A stretch of DNA of 64,000 nucleotides from Stakelama pacifica. Its GTDB lineage: Bacteria > Pseudomonadota > Alphaproteobacteria > Sphingomonadales > Sphingomonadaceae. Positions 16,361-24,881 of the stretch are shown piece after piece. A program made the position numbers and the translations under genes. Within the stretch, counting starts at the first letter, position 1; each line of letters opens with the position of its first letter. The notes under the pieces are model-generated. The model saw only the letters and a list, made by a program, of their open reading frames with translations. It was not told the origin of the DNA and ran no database searches. Location: the NCBI RefSeq assembly GCF_004361835.1, contig NZ_SNWD01000002.1, positions 1-64,000 of the forward strand, in the 5' to 3' direction.

Positions 16361-17226
16361 CCGCGTATCGCTATACGACAATTTTGCCGATCCTCCTCGC
16401 TCCAACGCTTGCCGTCCCTGTATCGGCGGCGCCAATCCAGGCCCTTGGCCGGCACCAGACCGAAGCGAGTCCGCCCGACGCGGTTCGAATAGCGACAACG
16501 GCGGCGACGGTCGAACCGGTCAGTGGCGACTTCGTCAATGCGGGCGCGGTTTACGCCTATAGTGATGACGCCGTGTATCGGCTCTATGCCGCCCCCGAGC
16601 ATGTCACCGACATCGCCCTGCAGGCGGGCGAGGCGCTTGTCGCGGTCGCGAGCGGGGACACGGTCAGATGGGTGATCGGCGACACAAGCAGCGGCGCGGG
16701 ACCTGATCGGCGCGTTCATGTTCTCGTAAAGCCAATCGCCCCGAAATTATCGACCAATTTGGTTATCACGACCGATCGGCGGACCTATCATCTTGCGCTT
16801 ACCAGCAGCGATGGCGCGGCGATGTCCGCGCTCTCCTGGCGCTACCCGCAAGACGCGCTGCTGGCCGTCAAGCGCGCTCGCGAGACCGCCGAAGCGGCGG
16901 CGCCAGTCGCAACCGGTCTCGATGTCGAACAGCTTCATTTCGGGTATCGCATCAGCGGCGATCATCCGGCGTGGCGTCCAGTACGTGCCTTTGACGATGG
17001 ACGGCAGACCTTCATCGAATTTCCGGCATCGATCGGCGTCGGCGAAGCGCCACCGCTGTTTCTCGTTGACGGCGACAAGACCATCAGCCTTGTCAATTAT
17101 CGCGTCAAAGGGCGGTTTTACATCGTCGATCGGCTGTTTGATATCGCCGAGCTGCGGCTCGGCACGAAACATCAAAAGACCGTTCAAATTGCGCGAACCG
17201 CCCCAGTGGCGCGGAGCGGATTATGA
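16357..17226 (+). CDS. trbG: TrbG (VirB9-like) outer-membrane core protein
   Basis: A 289-residue exported protein with a signal peptide (cleaved near VSAAP) and the VirB9/TrbG fold. Its typical DIALQAGE, RWVIGDTSSG and RPVRAFDDG-type motif (PVRAFDDGRQTFIEFP) and terminal FDIAELRLG are visible. It forms the periplasmic/outer-membrane ring with TrbI. ATGA overlaps link it to trbF and trbI. Confidence 0.93.
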   Translation: MTAYRYTTILPILLAPTLAVPVSAAPIQALGRHQTEASPPDAVRIATTAATVEPVSGDFVNAGAVYAYSDDAVYRLYAAPEHVTDIALQAGEALVAVASGDTVRWVIGDTSSGAGPDRRVHVLVKPIAPKLSTNLVITTDRRTYHLALTSSDGAAMSALSWRYPQDALLAVKRARETAEAAAPVATGLDVEQLHFGYRISGDHPAWRPVRAFDDGRQTFIEFPASIGVGEAPPLFLVDGDKTISLVNYRVKGRFYIVDRLFDIAELRLGTKHQKTVQIARTAPVARSGL

Positions 17227-18455
17227 CCGAACCCGCCGCACATGTTCAATCTGAGTCAACTCAGGGGCCGAAGACATCCGCCCAGACGAAGGAGAATCCC
17301 GAAACGCTCGTTCTGCGAGCACAGCCTAGCCGCGCGATCCGTTTTCGGCGCAGCATCGTCATCCTGATCGCAGCCACCGCCATCGTCGGCGTCGTCGCAG
17401 CGGCCTGGTACTCGCTCAAGCCCCAGGCATTGCATCTTATCTCAACGCCGAGCGATGGCAGCGAGCCCGCCAGGCTTCCCGCCGGAAGCTTCGGCAACCT
17501 GCCGACCAGCTACGCTGACGCGCCCAAACTCGGGCCGCCGCTTCCGGGAGACCTCGGTCAGCCCATTCTCGATCATCAGCGTGCTCAGAATATGCTTCCT
17601 GCGAACGGGCAAAGCGGACCGGCCGATACGCGGAATTCCAAGCACGAGCGGGTCTTGGCCGAGATTGATAGCGCGCGAAGGTCTGCCTTGATGATTCGAT
17701 CCGCAAACGAAGGACACGATCAATCACCCAAGCCGGCGACGGCGTCCGATATGTCCACGCCATCCCCACAAATTCCCACAGGCTCGAGTGCCGGGCGCTT
17801 TCCGAATGCGTCGCCGCACAAGGTCGAATTCATGGCCTCACTCGACACCAAGGGTGACGTGAACCCGCATGAGATCGAGCCAGCGGCATCGCCCTACATA
17901 TTATCGGCCGGAAGCGTCATTCCAGCCAGCCTCATCACCGGATTGCGATCCGATCTTCCCGGGGTTGTGATCGCCCAGGTCACCGAGCGCGTCTACGACA
18001 GCCCGACGGGACGCATTCTTCTAATCCCACAAGGCGCGCGCCTCATCGGCAGCTATGACAGTGTTGTCGCCTTTGGTCAGCGGCGCGCATTGATCGTCTG
18101 GCAACGCATCATCTTTCCCGATGGACGGTCGCTTCGCATGGATAATGTGCCGGCAACCGATCCCGCAGGCTATGCCGGCCTTGCCGACAAAGTCGATTTC
18201 CACACCTGGACGCTGCTCAAGGGCGCTGCCGTATCGACACTCCTGGGTATCGGTTCCAATCTGACATTTACGGGCGAAAGTGACCTCGTCCAGGCAATAC
18301 GTGAGTCGACGCAGCAAAACGCATCGCGCGCCGGCGATCAACTCATTTCGCGCGATCTTCGCATTCAACCGACCATCACGATCCGTCCGGGAACACCCGT
18401 TCGACTGGTCGTGCATCACGATCTGATCCTGCCACCACGATCCAAGGAGAATTGA
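17223..18455 (+). CDS. trbI: TrbI (VirB10-like) core protein
   Basis: A 410-residue VirB10 homologue: a cytoplasmic N-terminus, one membrane helix (about residues 42-63), a proline-rich periplasmic linker (about 65-210), then the conserved beta-barrel domain with AGSVIPASLITGLRSDLPG, VYDSPTGRILLIPQGARLIG and the terminal RPGTPVRLVVHHDLIL. It spans both membranes and senses ATPase activity to gate the channel. Confidence 0.94.
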   Translation: MTEPAAHVQSESTQGPKTSAQTKENPETLVLRAQPSRAIRFRRSIVILIAATAIVGVVAAAWYSLKPQALHLISTPSDGSEPARLPAGSFGNLPTSYADAPKLGPPLPGDLGQPILDHQRAQNMLPANGQSGPADTRNSKHERVLAEIDSARRSALMIRSANEGHDQSPKPATASDMSTPSPQIPTGSSAGRFPNASPHKVEFMASLDTKGDVNPHEIEPAASPYILSAGSVIPASLITGLRSDLPGVVIAQVTERVYDSPTGRILLIPQGARLIGSYDSVVAFGQRRALIVWQRIIFPDGRSLRMDNVPATDPAGYAGLADKVDFHTWTLLKGAAVSTLLGIGSNLTFTGESDLVQAIRESTQQNASRAGDQLISRDLRIQPTITIRPGTPVRLVVHHDLILPPRSKEN

Positions 18456-18456
18456 G

Positions 18457-18675
18457 ATGCCCGACCTGAAACTTGCAAAATTGCCTGAGCGAAAGCCGGT
18501 CAAGATGACCATCAACCTGGCCCCGGATCTACATCAGGCGCTAACCGAATACGCCGCCGTCTACGAGGCAGTCTATGGCCGGGCCGAGCCGGTCGGTAAC
18601 CTCGTTCCCTATATGCTCACCAGTTTTCTCGAGAGCGATCGAGGCTTCGCAAAAGCGCGGCGGGCAAAATCATGA
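18457..18675 (+). CDS. DUF2274-domain protein of Trb operons
   Basis: A 72-residue protein matching DUF2274: KLAKLPERKPVKMTINLAPD then HQALTEYAAVYEAVYG and LVPYMLTSFLESDR. The sequence looks like a degenerate ribbon-helix-helix domain. It is almost invariably the gene after trbI in alphaproteobacterial Trb clusters; its function is unknown. AAGGAGAA precedes the ATG and it starts one base after the trbI stop. Confidence 0.88.
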   Translation: MPDLKLAKLPERKPVKMTINLAPDLHQALTEYAAVYEAVYGRAEPVGNLVPYMLTSFLESDRGFAKARRAKS

Positions 18676-18890
18676 GTGGATCAATTGATTCAAGCTGCGT
18701 GCCTGACCGAGACCGGCTCGATACGCCCATTTGCGTCCGCGCCGATCGAGCGGCACAGATGCTGGGTATCGGCAAAACAAAACTATACGAGCTGATTGGC
18801 TCGGGTGAGCTGGAACTGGTTCATATCGGCCGTCGCAGCTTGATCCTAAAGTCAAGTATTGATGACTTTGTTGCTCGCCTGCGCGCCTAA
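18672..18890 (+). CDS. Excisionase-type helix-turn-helix protein
   Basis: A 72-residue protein with a MerR-like HTH_17/AlpA-Xis domain: RADRAAQMLGIGKTKLYELI then ELELVHIGRRSLI and DDFVARLR. Such proteins act as excisionases (recombination directionality factors) or as small regulators. It overlaps DUF2274 by 4 bases and closes the transfer operon. Its place at the end of the trb genes, far from the integrase, leaves open whether it controls excision of this element. Confidence 0.75.
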   Translation: MSGSIDSSCVPDRDRLDTPICVRADRAAQMLGIGKTKLYELIGSGELELVHIGRRSLILKSSIDDFVARLRA

Positions 18891-19178
18891 TAGCACGGAC
18901 TAACGCAAGCCATTCCGCACCTGCATCCTCGCGAAGCGATTGCGCTCGCGCATGGCAATTCATCCGCTATTCTGACTGCGGGCTCTGAGGTAGTAACCGC
19001 CACGACGCGCGCCGTAGAAGCCCGCTTGCGGCCCCACTACGTCGTCCGCCGGACGTCGAGGACTTTGTCGGAATCGGTCCGTATCGGTTGGACATTGCCC
19101 AGACGGCGCTGGGCATCGCGTAGACTTTCGCGTTGGGCGGACACGCGATGCGCAAAGGTCTCTGGTCGCTGAACTCAA
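18891..19178. other. Non-coding or decayed stretch after the transfer operon
   Basis: Nothing convincing is coded here on either strand. Short open stretches have no recognisable motif. It joins the conserved transfer module to the metal-resistance cargo and is followed by a CDF remnant, consistent with an insertion or deletion junction. Confidence 0.4.
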
Positions 19179-19355
19179 ATGGCCGAGACCGATCTTGCTA
19201 TTGCGGTTGCCGGTACCGACGTCTTCGCCAATATTCCAATCATCGTCGCGGGCTTGGTCACCATCGTGTGGCGGTCTGTCTATCCCGATCTCATCATCGG
19301 CGTCATAAATGCCGACGCCGCCAAAGGAATCTGGCAGGCGCCGATGGCGGAATAG
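19179..19355 (+). pseudogene. C-terminal remnant of a CDF cation transporter
   Basis: A 58-codon open stretch whose second half reads FANIPIIVAGLVTIVWRSVY, then PDLIIGVINADAAKGIWQAP. This matches the end of small CDF-family cation transporters (last helix, PDLIVG and NADAAREVW motifs as recalled). The rest of the gene is absent. It is therefore best read as a fragment left by recombination, related to but distinct from the intact CDF gene at 21496-22134. No database comparison was possible. Confidence 0.5.
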
Positions 19356-19416
19356 CCAGACCGCGCTGCGATACCCTGAACTTGTGGTCGCGCGGTTCGC
19401 ACGTGGCAGCCACCAT

Positions 19417-21426
19417 TTACGCGGCGGTTTGCGGCCGCTTTTGCCGGTCGTTCAGGACGAATCCAATCACGATCGCGACCAGCGCGACAATCTGCGCCAG
19501 CACCGATTGCCACGTTGGAAACACTCCGAGCATTGAGATTCGCGGCATTTCGGCGAGCGGCGCGATATCAATCCAACCGGCCTCCTGAAGCGCGGCGACA
19601 CCCTTGCCGGCCAGCACCACCGTAAGGATCGCCATCAGCCATGCGCTGTAGCGGAAGAAGGTGCCGATCGGCAGCGAGCGACTGTAGCGCAGCATCGCCC
19701 AAGCGATCAGCGCAAGCACGCCGATGGCGGCGCCCGCGCCGAGCAGCATCACCGCGCCGTTACCCTGCGCCCAAAGAGCCGCATAGAAGAGGATCGTCTC
19801 GAACACCTCGCGGTAGACAACGACAAAAGCCAGCGCGAACAGAAACCAGCCGGATTGGCGATTGAGCGCACCTGAAAGTTTTTTGCGGATATAGCGCTGC
19901 CACTGGTCGGCGTGGCTCTTGCCGTGCATCCAGATCCCGACGGACAGCAGAACCACCGCAGCCAGGAGCGAGCCCAGCCCTTCGGTCAGCTCGCGGCTCG
20001 CGCCGCTGATGCCGATCGCGTAGGTGGCCACCGCCCAGGTCGCGCCGCCGGCGGCGAGAGCGGATATCCAGCCGCCATGCACATAACGAAGGGCATCGAC
20101 CCGCTCCGCCTTGCGAAGAAAGGCAAGCATGGCGACAACGATGAGCAGAGCTTCCAGGCCTTCGCGCAGGAGAATGGTGAACGCTCCGAGAAAGGTCGAA
20201 ACGGCGCTTGACGCTTGCGGGGACAGTGCAGCCGACGCATCGTCGAGCAGCGTTTCGATCGCCGCGGCCCGTGACGCCAGCTCGCCGGACGAGATTCCGT
20301 CGCCGATGCCGGCGCGGAACGCCCCCATGCGGGTCTCGATATTCGCCATCAGGCCGGCGTCCTTGGCGCTCAAAAGCGGCTCGATGGGTTCGAACCCGTC
20401 AAGATACGCGGAAAGCGCCAGCGCCTTCGCCTTTTTCGCGTCACCGGCGCGATATGCTGCCAAACTCGCATCGAGCTTCGTCCGAGTGACCGCGATGGAG
20501 TCGCCGGCTCCCCCTGTCGAGGCGCGCGCCACCGCCTCCGGGTGCATGCGCAGATAGGCCATCACGACGTCGGCTTTTTGCTGGCCGATCGCCTCGCCCA
20601 GCGCGGCGGGCGTCGTCGTAACCAGCGCTTTCAGGTCGGGAATGCGCGATCGGATGGCAGCCTCGTTTCGCCAGAGCGCCTTGCCGCGCTGAACATCGGC
20701 TTCGGAAAAAGCGAATTCACCCGCCCGAAACGCCAGCGCCCAGCGATCGCCGGGCGGCAAATCGCGAAAGCTCTGCATCGCCGTTCCGTCGATGCCTTGT
20801 GTGATCACCTGCTCGAGCGCGGCAAGGCTTCGTTTGCGAGCGCGGCCGGCATCGGTAAAGGCGATCGGCGGCGTATCCAGAGCAGCGGCGTTGGGTCCCT
20901 TGCCATTGCCGCTGGCGCCGTGACAGGCGGCGCAGTTGTCGGCGAACAACCGGTCGCCACGCGCGACATCCGGTGGCGTCTCGGGCGCGATCGCGACCGG
21001 GTATGCGGCGAGAAGCGCCTTTGACAGCGCATGGGCAGTCGCGGCGATCCGGTCGCCACCTTCCTTCGCCTTGACCTGACGCTGTAGGGCCCCCGCCTGC
21101 TGCACAAGCGCGCTACGGCCGGGTCGGCTGGGTAAATCGCCGATCGTGCTCACGATGGTGGCCGCGAATTCGGTCATTTCGGCATATTCGCCGCGGCTAA
21201 CGATCTTGCCGTTGCGCACCGCCCCGTCATAGTCGACCGCCATATAGTCGAGCAGCTTCCAGGTCGTTGTCACCTTACCGGCAGTTCCGGCGTCTACCGT
21301 CTGCGCCGAGGCAGCGCCGCCAACCATCACCAGCATCATCGCCGTCAGAAGCGCCAGCAAGAGCCGTTGCGTCGCTGTGCTGCGGTAGGCGAGACGCGAT
21401 GTCGGATGCGATTCCCGGAAGTTCAT
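19417..21426 (-). CDS. Cytochrome c/FTR1-family metal permease (PbrT-like)
   Basis: A 669-residue protein. A signal peptide and periplasmic domain include a class I cytochrome c with NCAACHGASGNG (about residue 165). Seven membrane helices then carry the two FTR1 motifs, LLREGLEALLIV and VVYREVFETILFY, with acidic metal ligands. FTR1 permeases import Fe(III); the cytochrome-fused form next to a CadR/PbrR-type regulator resembles PbrT, the lead-uptake protein of Cupriavidus. Its promoter has the MerR-type 19-base spacer and nearly the same operator as the neighbouring CDF gene, supporting metal control. The ATG at 21426 is only about 8 bases beyond the -10 box, so the mRNA may be leaderless. 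Confidence 0.87.
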   Translation of the reverse strand: MNFRESHPTSRLAYRSTATQRLLLALLTAMMLVMVGGAASAQTVDAGTAGKVTTTWKLLDYMAVDYDGAVRNGKIVSRGEYAEMTEFAATIVSTIGDLPSRPGRSALVQQAGALQRQVKAKEGGDRIAATAHALSKALLAAYPVAIAPETPPDVARGDRLFADNCAACHGASGNGKGPNAAALDTPPIAFTDAGRARKRSLAALEQVITQGIDGTAMQSFRDLPPGDRWALAFRAGEFAFSEADVQRGKALWRNEAAIRSRIPDLKALVTTTPAALGEAIGQQKADVVMAYLRMHPEAVARASTGGAGDSIAVTRTKLDASLAAYRAGDAKKAKALALSAYLDGFEPIEPLLSAKDAGLMANIETRMGAFRAGIGDGISSGELASRAAAIETLLDDASAALSPQASSAVSTFLGAFTILLREGLEALLIVVAMLAFLRKAERVDALRYVHGGWISALAAGGATWAVATYAIGISGASRELTEGLGSLLAAVVLLSVGIWMHGKSHADQWQRYIRKKLSGALNRQSGWFLFALAFVVVYREVFETILFYAALWAQGNGAVMLLGAGAAIGVLALIAWAMLRYSRSLPIGTFFRYSAWLMAILTVVLAGKGVAALQEAGWIDIAPLAEMPRISMLGVFPTWQSVLAQIVALVAIVIGFVLNDRQKRPQTAA

Positions 21427-21433
21427 AGCGCGC

Positions 21434-21464
21434 GCAATAATCCCTGAAGCCGCTATAGGGTCAA
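21434..21464 (-). promoter_or_regulatory. MerR-type promoter of the FTR1/PbrT-like gene
   Basis: On the minus strand, -35 TTGACC (21464-21459), a 19-base spacer CTATAGCGGCTTCAGGGAT and -10 TATTGC (21439-21434). The dyad ACCCTATAGC...GCTTCAGGG closely resembles the CDF promoter at 22175-22205 and the known pbr/cad operators. Both are presumably targets of the regulator encoded at 22217. Confidence 0.8.
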
Positions 21465-21495
21465 GGCTATTGCAACGCATTCTTACTTTCAGATT

Positions 21496-22134
21496 TCAGA
21501 TCGAGACGGATTCCCGTGCCGATCGCGCCTCGGACAGGTCGCGCATCGCGTGGCGCAGAATCTGCCATCCGCCCGATATGCCGAGTGCTGCCATGATCGC
21601 GGCGACGATGAGATCGGGCCATGCCGTGCCGGTCCCGAACACGCCGGCTGCGGCTGCCACAACCGCGATGTTGCCGATGGCGTCGTTGCGCGAGCAAATC
21701 CAAACCGATCGCCGGTTGGCATCGCCGTCGCGATAGCGGAACAGCATGACTGCCACGCCACCATTCGCGACAAGGGCGATGATCCCGACCACGCCCATCA
21801 TATCGGCGTGCGGCACCGATCCATGCCATGCCGCGATCGCTGTCGAAACCAGGACAGACATTCCCAGGAGCGCAAGCGTTGCACCCTTGGCGACCGCCGC
21901 TCGCGCTCTCCAGGCAAGTGCCGAACCTGCGACGCCCAGACTGATCGCGTAATTGGCCGAATCGCCGAGAAAATCGAGCGCGTCGGCGCGTAGCGCCTGA
22001 GATCCCGAAACAAGGCCGACGACAATCTCGCCTGCAAACATTGCCGCGTTGACCGCGAGCGCGATCCACAGCGCGCGCCGCCAATGGGGATCATTGGCCG
22101 GCGCCTCCTCGGACGAGCAATCACAACATGGCAT
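21496..22134 (-). CDS. CDF-type cation transporter (short form)
   Basis: A 212-residue membrane protein with six predicted helices and no C-terminal cytosolic domain. It keeps the CDF metal-site patterns ADALDFLGDSANY and SRNDAIGNIAV, and starts with a cysteine cluster (MPCCDCSS). It probably exports Zn, Cd or Pb. The ATG at 22134 is chosen for the upstream GGAGACC and the position about 34 bases below its promoter. The gene is divergent from the MerR-family regulator. Confidence 0.82.
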   Translation of the reverse strand: MPCCDCSSEEAPANDPHWRRALWIALAVNAAMFAGEIVVGLVSGSQALRADALDFLGDSANYAISLGVAGSALAWRARAAVAKGATLALLGMSVLVSTAIAAWHGSVPHADMMGVVGIIALVANGGVAVMLFRYRDGDANRRSVWICSRNDAIGNIAVVAAAAGVFGTGTAWPDLIVAAIMAALGISGGWQILRHAMRDLSEARSARESVSI

Positions 22135-22174
22135 CGCGGTCTCCGTGCGGAGTGGAAAAATCAAACATGAACGC

Positions 22175-22205
22175 CATATGCTCCCTGAAGTCGCTACAGG
22201 GTCAA
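22175..22205 (-). promoter_or_regulatory. MerR-type promoter between CDF and regulator genes
   Basis: On the minus strand, -35 TTGACC (22205-22200), a 19-base spacer and -10 CATATG (22180-22175). The inverted repeat CCCTG...CAGGG is centred in the spacer. It is very like the lead/cadmium (pbr/cad) operators and the second site at 21434-21464. Confidence 0.82.
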
Positions 22206-22216
22206 GGGATCGGCAC

Positions 22217-22630
22217 ATGCGCATTGGCGAACTCGCGCGCCGCACCGGCGTTCGCGTTGAAACCATCCGCTGGTATGAGAAGAGCGGGCTGCTCGAGAAG
22301 CCGGCGCGGAACGCCGGCAACTACCGCGACTATGACGCGGCCGCGCTCGCTCGGCTGAGCTTTATCAAGCGCGGGCGCGATCTCGGCTTTTCGCTGGAGC
22401 AGATCACCGAATTGATGGCGCTGACACGCAACGCCCGCGCCGATTGCGAACGCGTCGACGCCATCGCGCGTCAGCACCTTGCGGAAGTCGAGCGTAAGAT
22501 CGTCGACCTTTCGTCGCTGCGGCGCGAACTGAGCGGGTTGGTGAATTCCTGCACAGGCGGGGCAATCGGCGAATGCGACATCCTGCAGGCTTTGGCGCCC
22601 GAAGGTCCGCCGTCCCGGAGCGAAGGGTGA
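22217..22630 (+). CDS. CadR/PbrR-type MerR-family regulator (Cd/Pb/Zn)
   Basis: A 137-residue MerR-family activator: MRIGELARRTGVRVETIRWY HTH, then the metal-site cysteines Cys77 (RADCERVD), Cys112 (VNSCTGG) and Cys120 (GECDIL). The C-x34-C-x7-C layout and the ECDIL motif fit the CadR/PbrR branch rather than MerR or CueR. ATG 22217 gives the family-standard start; it is divergent from the CDF gene and probably controls that gene and the FTR1 gene. Exact metal preference (Pb, Cd or Zn) cannot be read from sequence. Confidence 0.88.
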   Translation: MRIGELARRTGVRVETIRWYEKSGLLEKPARNAGNYRDYDAAALARLSFIKRGRDLGFSLEQITELMALTRNARADCERVDAIARQHLAEVERKIVDLSSLRRELSGLVNSCTGGAIGECDILQALAPEGPPSRSEG

Positions 22631-22652
22631 AGATGGCATCGCGGCAAGAGGC

Positions 22653-22877
22653 GTGAGACGTCCCCTCATCATTGTTCTGCTCGCCGCCAGCATCGGCGCA
22701 CTGGGGTGCTTGCTGCCGATGTCAGAGATGCTCCGCGCGCAGTTACAGCGGCTCGGTTTGACCGCCACGCTTTCTTCGACCACCGTTTGGCTGTTGTGGA
22801 CGACGGGCTGGTGGCGCGGCCTGCGGATGATAGCCGCTTTGCGCGATCAGCGAAGAAGGGCGTCCGGTCGCCTATAA
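22653..22877 (+). CDS. Small hydrophobic protein (doubtful)
   Basis: A 74-codon frame with a GTG start, 22 bases after the regulator stop. It has a hydrophobic N-terminal segment ([19 protein letters not shown]) and a second Trp-rich segment ([13 protein letters not shown]). It has no recognised family and no clear ribosome-binding site. In related operons an lspA-like gene can follow the regulator, but no LspA motif is visible. It could be a true small membrane protein or chance. Confidence 0.3.
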   Translation: MRRPLIIVLLAASIGALGCLLPMSEMLRAQLQRLGLTATLSSTTVWLLWTTGWWRGLRMIAALRDQRRRASGRL

Positions 22878-22896
22878 GCCATTTCGGTCATTCCGC

Positions 22897-23218
22897 TCAG
22901 GCCGACCGCGGGGCGAAGAGGATGACGGCCGAGTCCGCGAGGCACACCGCGGCGGGATATCCCAGCGGTCGGGGGGCGTCTTCTCGACAATCCACATCCA
23001 GCCGATCGCCGCCATGATATAGACACCACCATAGGCTGCAAAAGCGCGCCCGGCCTGTCCGTGTCGACGAGTGTCAACAACCATGCAAAAAGCGCGAGCG
23101 ACGCAATGCCGGGCAGAACCCAGAGCGAAGACCAGTCGAGCCGAAGCCACGCCCAGAAGGCGAAGCAGCCGGCGATTTCCGCGAAAGCCGCACCGACATA
23201 AGCGAGATAGCTGGCCAT
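22897..23218 (-). pseudogene. ynfA: YnfA/UPF0060 membrane protein gene with two frameshifts
   Basis: Three consecutive minus-strand frames together rebuild a normal YnfA (about 107 residues). Frame one gives [20 protein letters not shown] to LTLVDTDR. Frame two gives [20 protein letters not shown] to DRWDIP. Frame three gives [16 protein letters not shown] and a stop at 22897. The first shift is near 23055 and the second near 22945. YnfA is a four-helix SMR-like membrane protein often carried with metal or biocide resistance genes. Two separate shifts suggest a true pseudogene, though sequencing error is not excluded. Confidence 0.75.
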
Positions 23219-23237
23219 GCTCCTTTTTGGCAAAGCC

Positions 23238-23924
23238 TTACCCGCGCATCAATTCCTCGATGACCAGAATGGCAAGAAATCCGAGGAAAAACATGCCCGT
23301 CGCGACCGGCGTCTCGGGCTTTTCATGCGCCTCGACCAGCAGTTCCTCGGTGACGAGATAGAGAAGCGCCATCAGACCGAAGGCATAGCAGCCGGTGCGA
23401 AATGCTTCGGGTAGCGCAGCAATCGGCTGGCCGAGCAGCGCGCCAATGGGAAGCGCCAGGCCGACAAGCATGGTCATCAACACCGCGCGTCCACGCGAAA
23501 GCGTCTCGGCGAATGCCCCGACCAGCGTCAAGCCGAGGAACAGCACCTCCAGCGTCAATGCGATGGTGAGCAGCATGCCCTGCCGCGCCCCCACGACGAA
23601 GCCCAGTCCGAGCACCAATCCGTCGATGGCGAGGTCGAGGCCGGTGGCCACAGCGAGCCCGGTCGCCCCCTCGGTGCGGCTGCTATATGCCTTGAGCAGC
23701 AGCATCGCCGCGATACCCGTAAGTGCGCCGACGATGACCGCGAGCAGCGAGCCGCCATGTTTGACGTCGGGCAAAATCTCACCCGCGGCCGCCGCGAATA
23801 CCACGCCCGCTGCGAGATGCTGGACGGCGCTGCGAAGCAGGGGTCCGGCATTGAAGCGAAGCGTCGTCAGGGCGCCGATCGCAAGCGCGGCAAGGGGAAT
23901 GAGCGTGTAGGTGAGCGCCTGCAC
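23238..23924 (-). CDS. ZIP-family divalent metal transporter
   Basis: A 228-residue membrane protein with about eight helices. ZIP-like features are the [18 protein letters not shown] helix, [15 protein letters not shown] (helix IV metal-site position) and a late [13 protein letters not shown] helix. It begins at GTG 23924, four bases after the CzcD-like stop, so the two genes are a pair. ZIP proteins usually import Zn or Fe. Its place beside CDF exporters suggests zinc balance, but the direction is not proven. Confidence 0.78.
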   Translation of the reverse strand: MQALTYTLIPLAALAIGALTTLRFNAGPLLRSAVQHLAAGVVFAAAAGEILPDVKHGGSLLAVIVGALTGIAAMLLLKAYSSRTEGATGLAVATGLDLAIDGLVLGLGFVVGARQGMLLTIALTLEVLFLGLTLVGAFAETLSRGRAVLMTMLVGLALPIGALLGQPIAALPEAFRTGCYAFGLMALLYLVTEELLVEAHEKPETPVATGMFFLGFLAILVIEELMRG

Positions 23925-23928
23925 GATG

Positions 23929-24864
23929 CTACACCACGTCCGCCGGCTCGAGCGCGCACGCCTTGGGATCGCGCTCGATCTGGAGCGTGGTGTGGTCGAT
24001 ACCGAAATGCTCGTGCAGGTCGGCGGCAACGTCGTGGAGAAACGCATCGCGGTCGTGTTCGGCGGGCACGACCAGATGTGCGGTCAATGCGGTGTCGGTG
24101 GTGCTCATCGCCCAGATGTGCAGGTCGTGTACCGCCGTCACGCAGTCGATCTGCGCCAGATGCTCCTCCACCGCCTTCGCATCGATCCCCGACGGCACGG
24201 CGTTGAGCGACATGGCGAATGCCTCCCGCAACAGCCCCCAAGTGCTCCAGACGATAACCGCGACGATCAAGAGGCTGGTGACCGGGTCGAGCCAATTCCA
24301 CCCGGTATAGCGGATGGCGAGCCCGGCGAGCACCACGCCCGCCGACACGGCCGCATCGGCCGCCATGTGCAGGAACGCGCCCTGGATGTTAATGTCGCCC
24401 TTGCGGCCGCGCATGAACATCAGCGCGGTGCCGGTGTTGATCGCGATGCCGATCGCGGCGACGATCATCACCGTATTACCGGCGACCGGCTCGGGATCGG
24501 AAAAGCGCAGCACCGCCTGCCAGGCGATCGCGCCCGCTGCCAGCATCAGGAACACGCCATTGGCGAGCGCTGCGAGAATCGAGCTGCCCTGCAGGCCGTA
24601 AGTATAGCGCCAGGTCGGCGCCTTCTTCGCGACGAGCACGGCCACCCAGGCGATGACGAGCCCGAAAACGTCGCTCAGATTGTGACCGGCGTCTGCGAGA
24701 AGCGCCAGTGAATTGGATAGAATGCCATAGGCGGCCTCGATCACCACGAATATGACGTTCAGGCCGATGCCGACCGCGAACGCCGTGCCGAAACTCGCCG
24801 GAGCATGGCCGTGCCCGGCGTGCGAATGGCCGTGATCATGTCCGTGGTGGTGATGACCGCCCAT
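23929..24864 (-). CDS. czcD: CzcD-like CDF zinc/cobalt/cadmium exporter
   Basis: A 311-residue CDF antiporter. The N-terminus is His-rich (MGGHHHHGHDHGHSHAGHGH). Six helices carry the zinc site HD/DD pattern: LLADAGHNLSDVFG in helix II and FLHMAADAAVSAGV in helix V. A C-terminal metallochaperone-like cytosolic domain includes VHDLHIWAMS. It exports Zn, Co or Cd against protons and in Cupriavidus modulates the czc system. It follows the DUF190 gene in the same direction. Confidence 0.92.
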   Translation of the reverse strand: MGGHHHHGHDHGHSHAGHGHAPASFGTAFAVGIGLNVIFVVIEAAYGILSNSLALLADAGHNLSDVFGLVIAWVAVLVAKKAPTWRYTYGLQGSSILAALANGVFLMLAAGAIAWQAVLRFSDPEPVAGNTVMIVAAIGIAINTGTALMFMRGRKGDINIQGAFLHMAADAAVSAGVVLAGLAIRYTGWNWLDPVTSLLIVAVIVWSTWGLLREAFAMSLNAVPSGIDAKAVEEHLAQIDCVTAVHDLHIWAMSTTDTALTAHLVVPAEHDRDAFLHDVAADLHEHFGIDHTTLQIERDPKACALEPADVV

Positions 24865-24881
24865 GGTCCTTTCCCTTTCTG

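Noticed and set aside
20380-20400. GGGTTCGAACCC motif resembling a tRNA T-arm
   Set aside because: It lies in the coding sequence of the FTR1 gene, with no tRNA fold around it.
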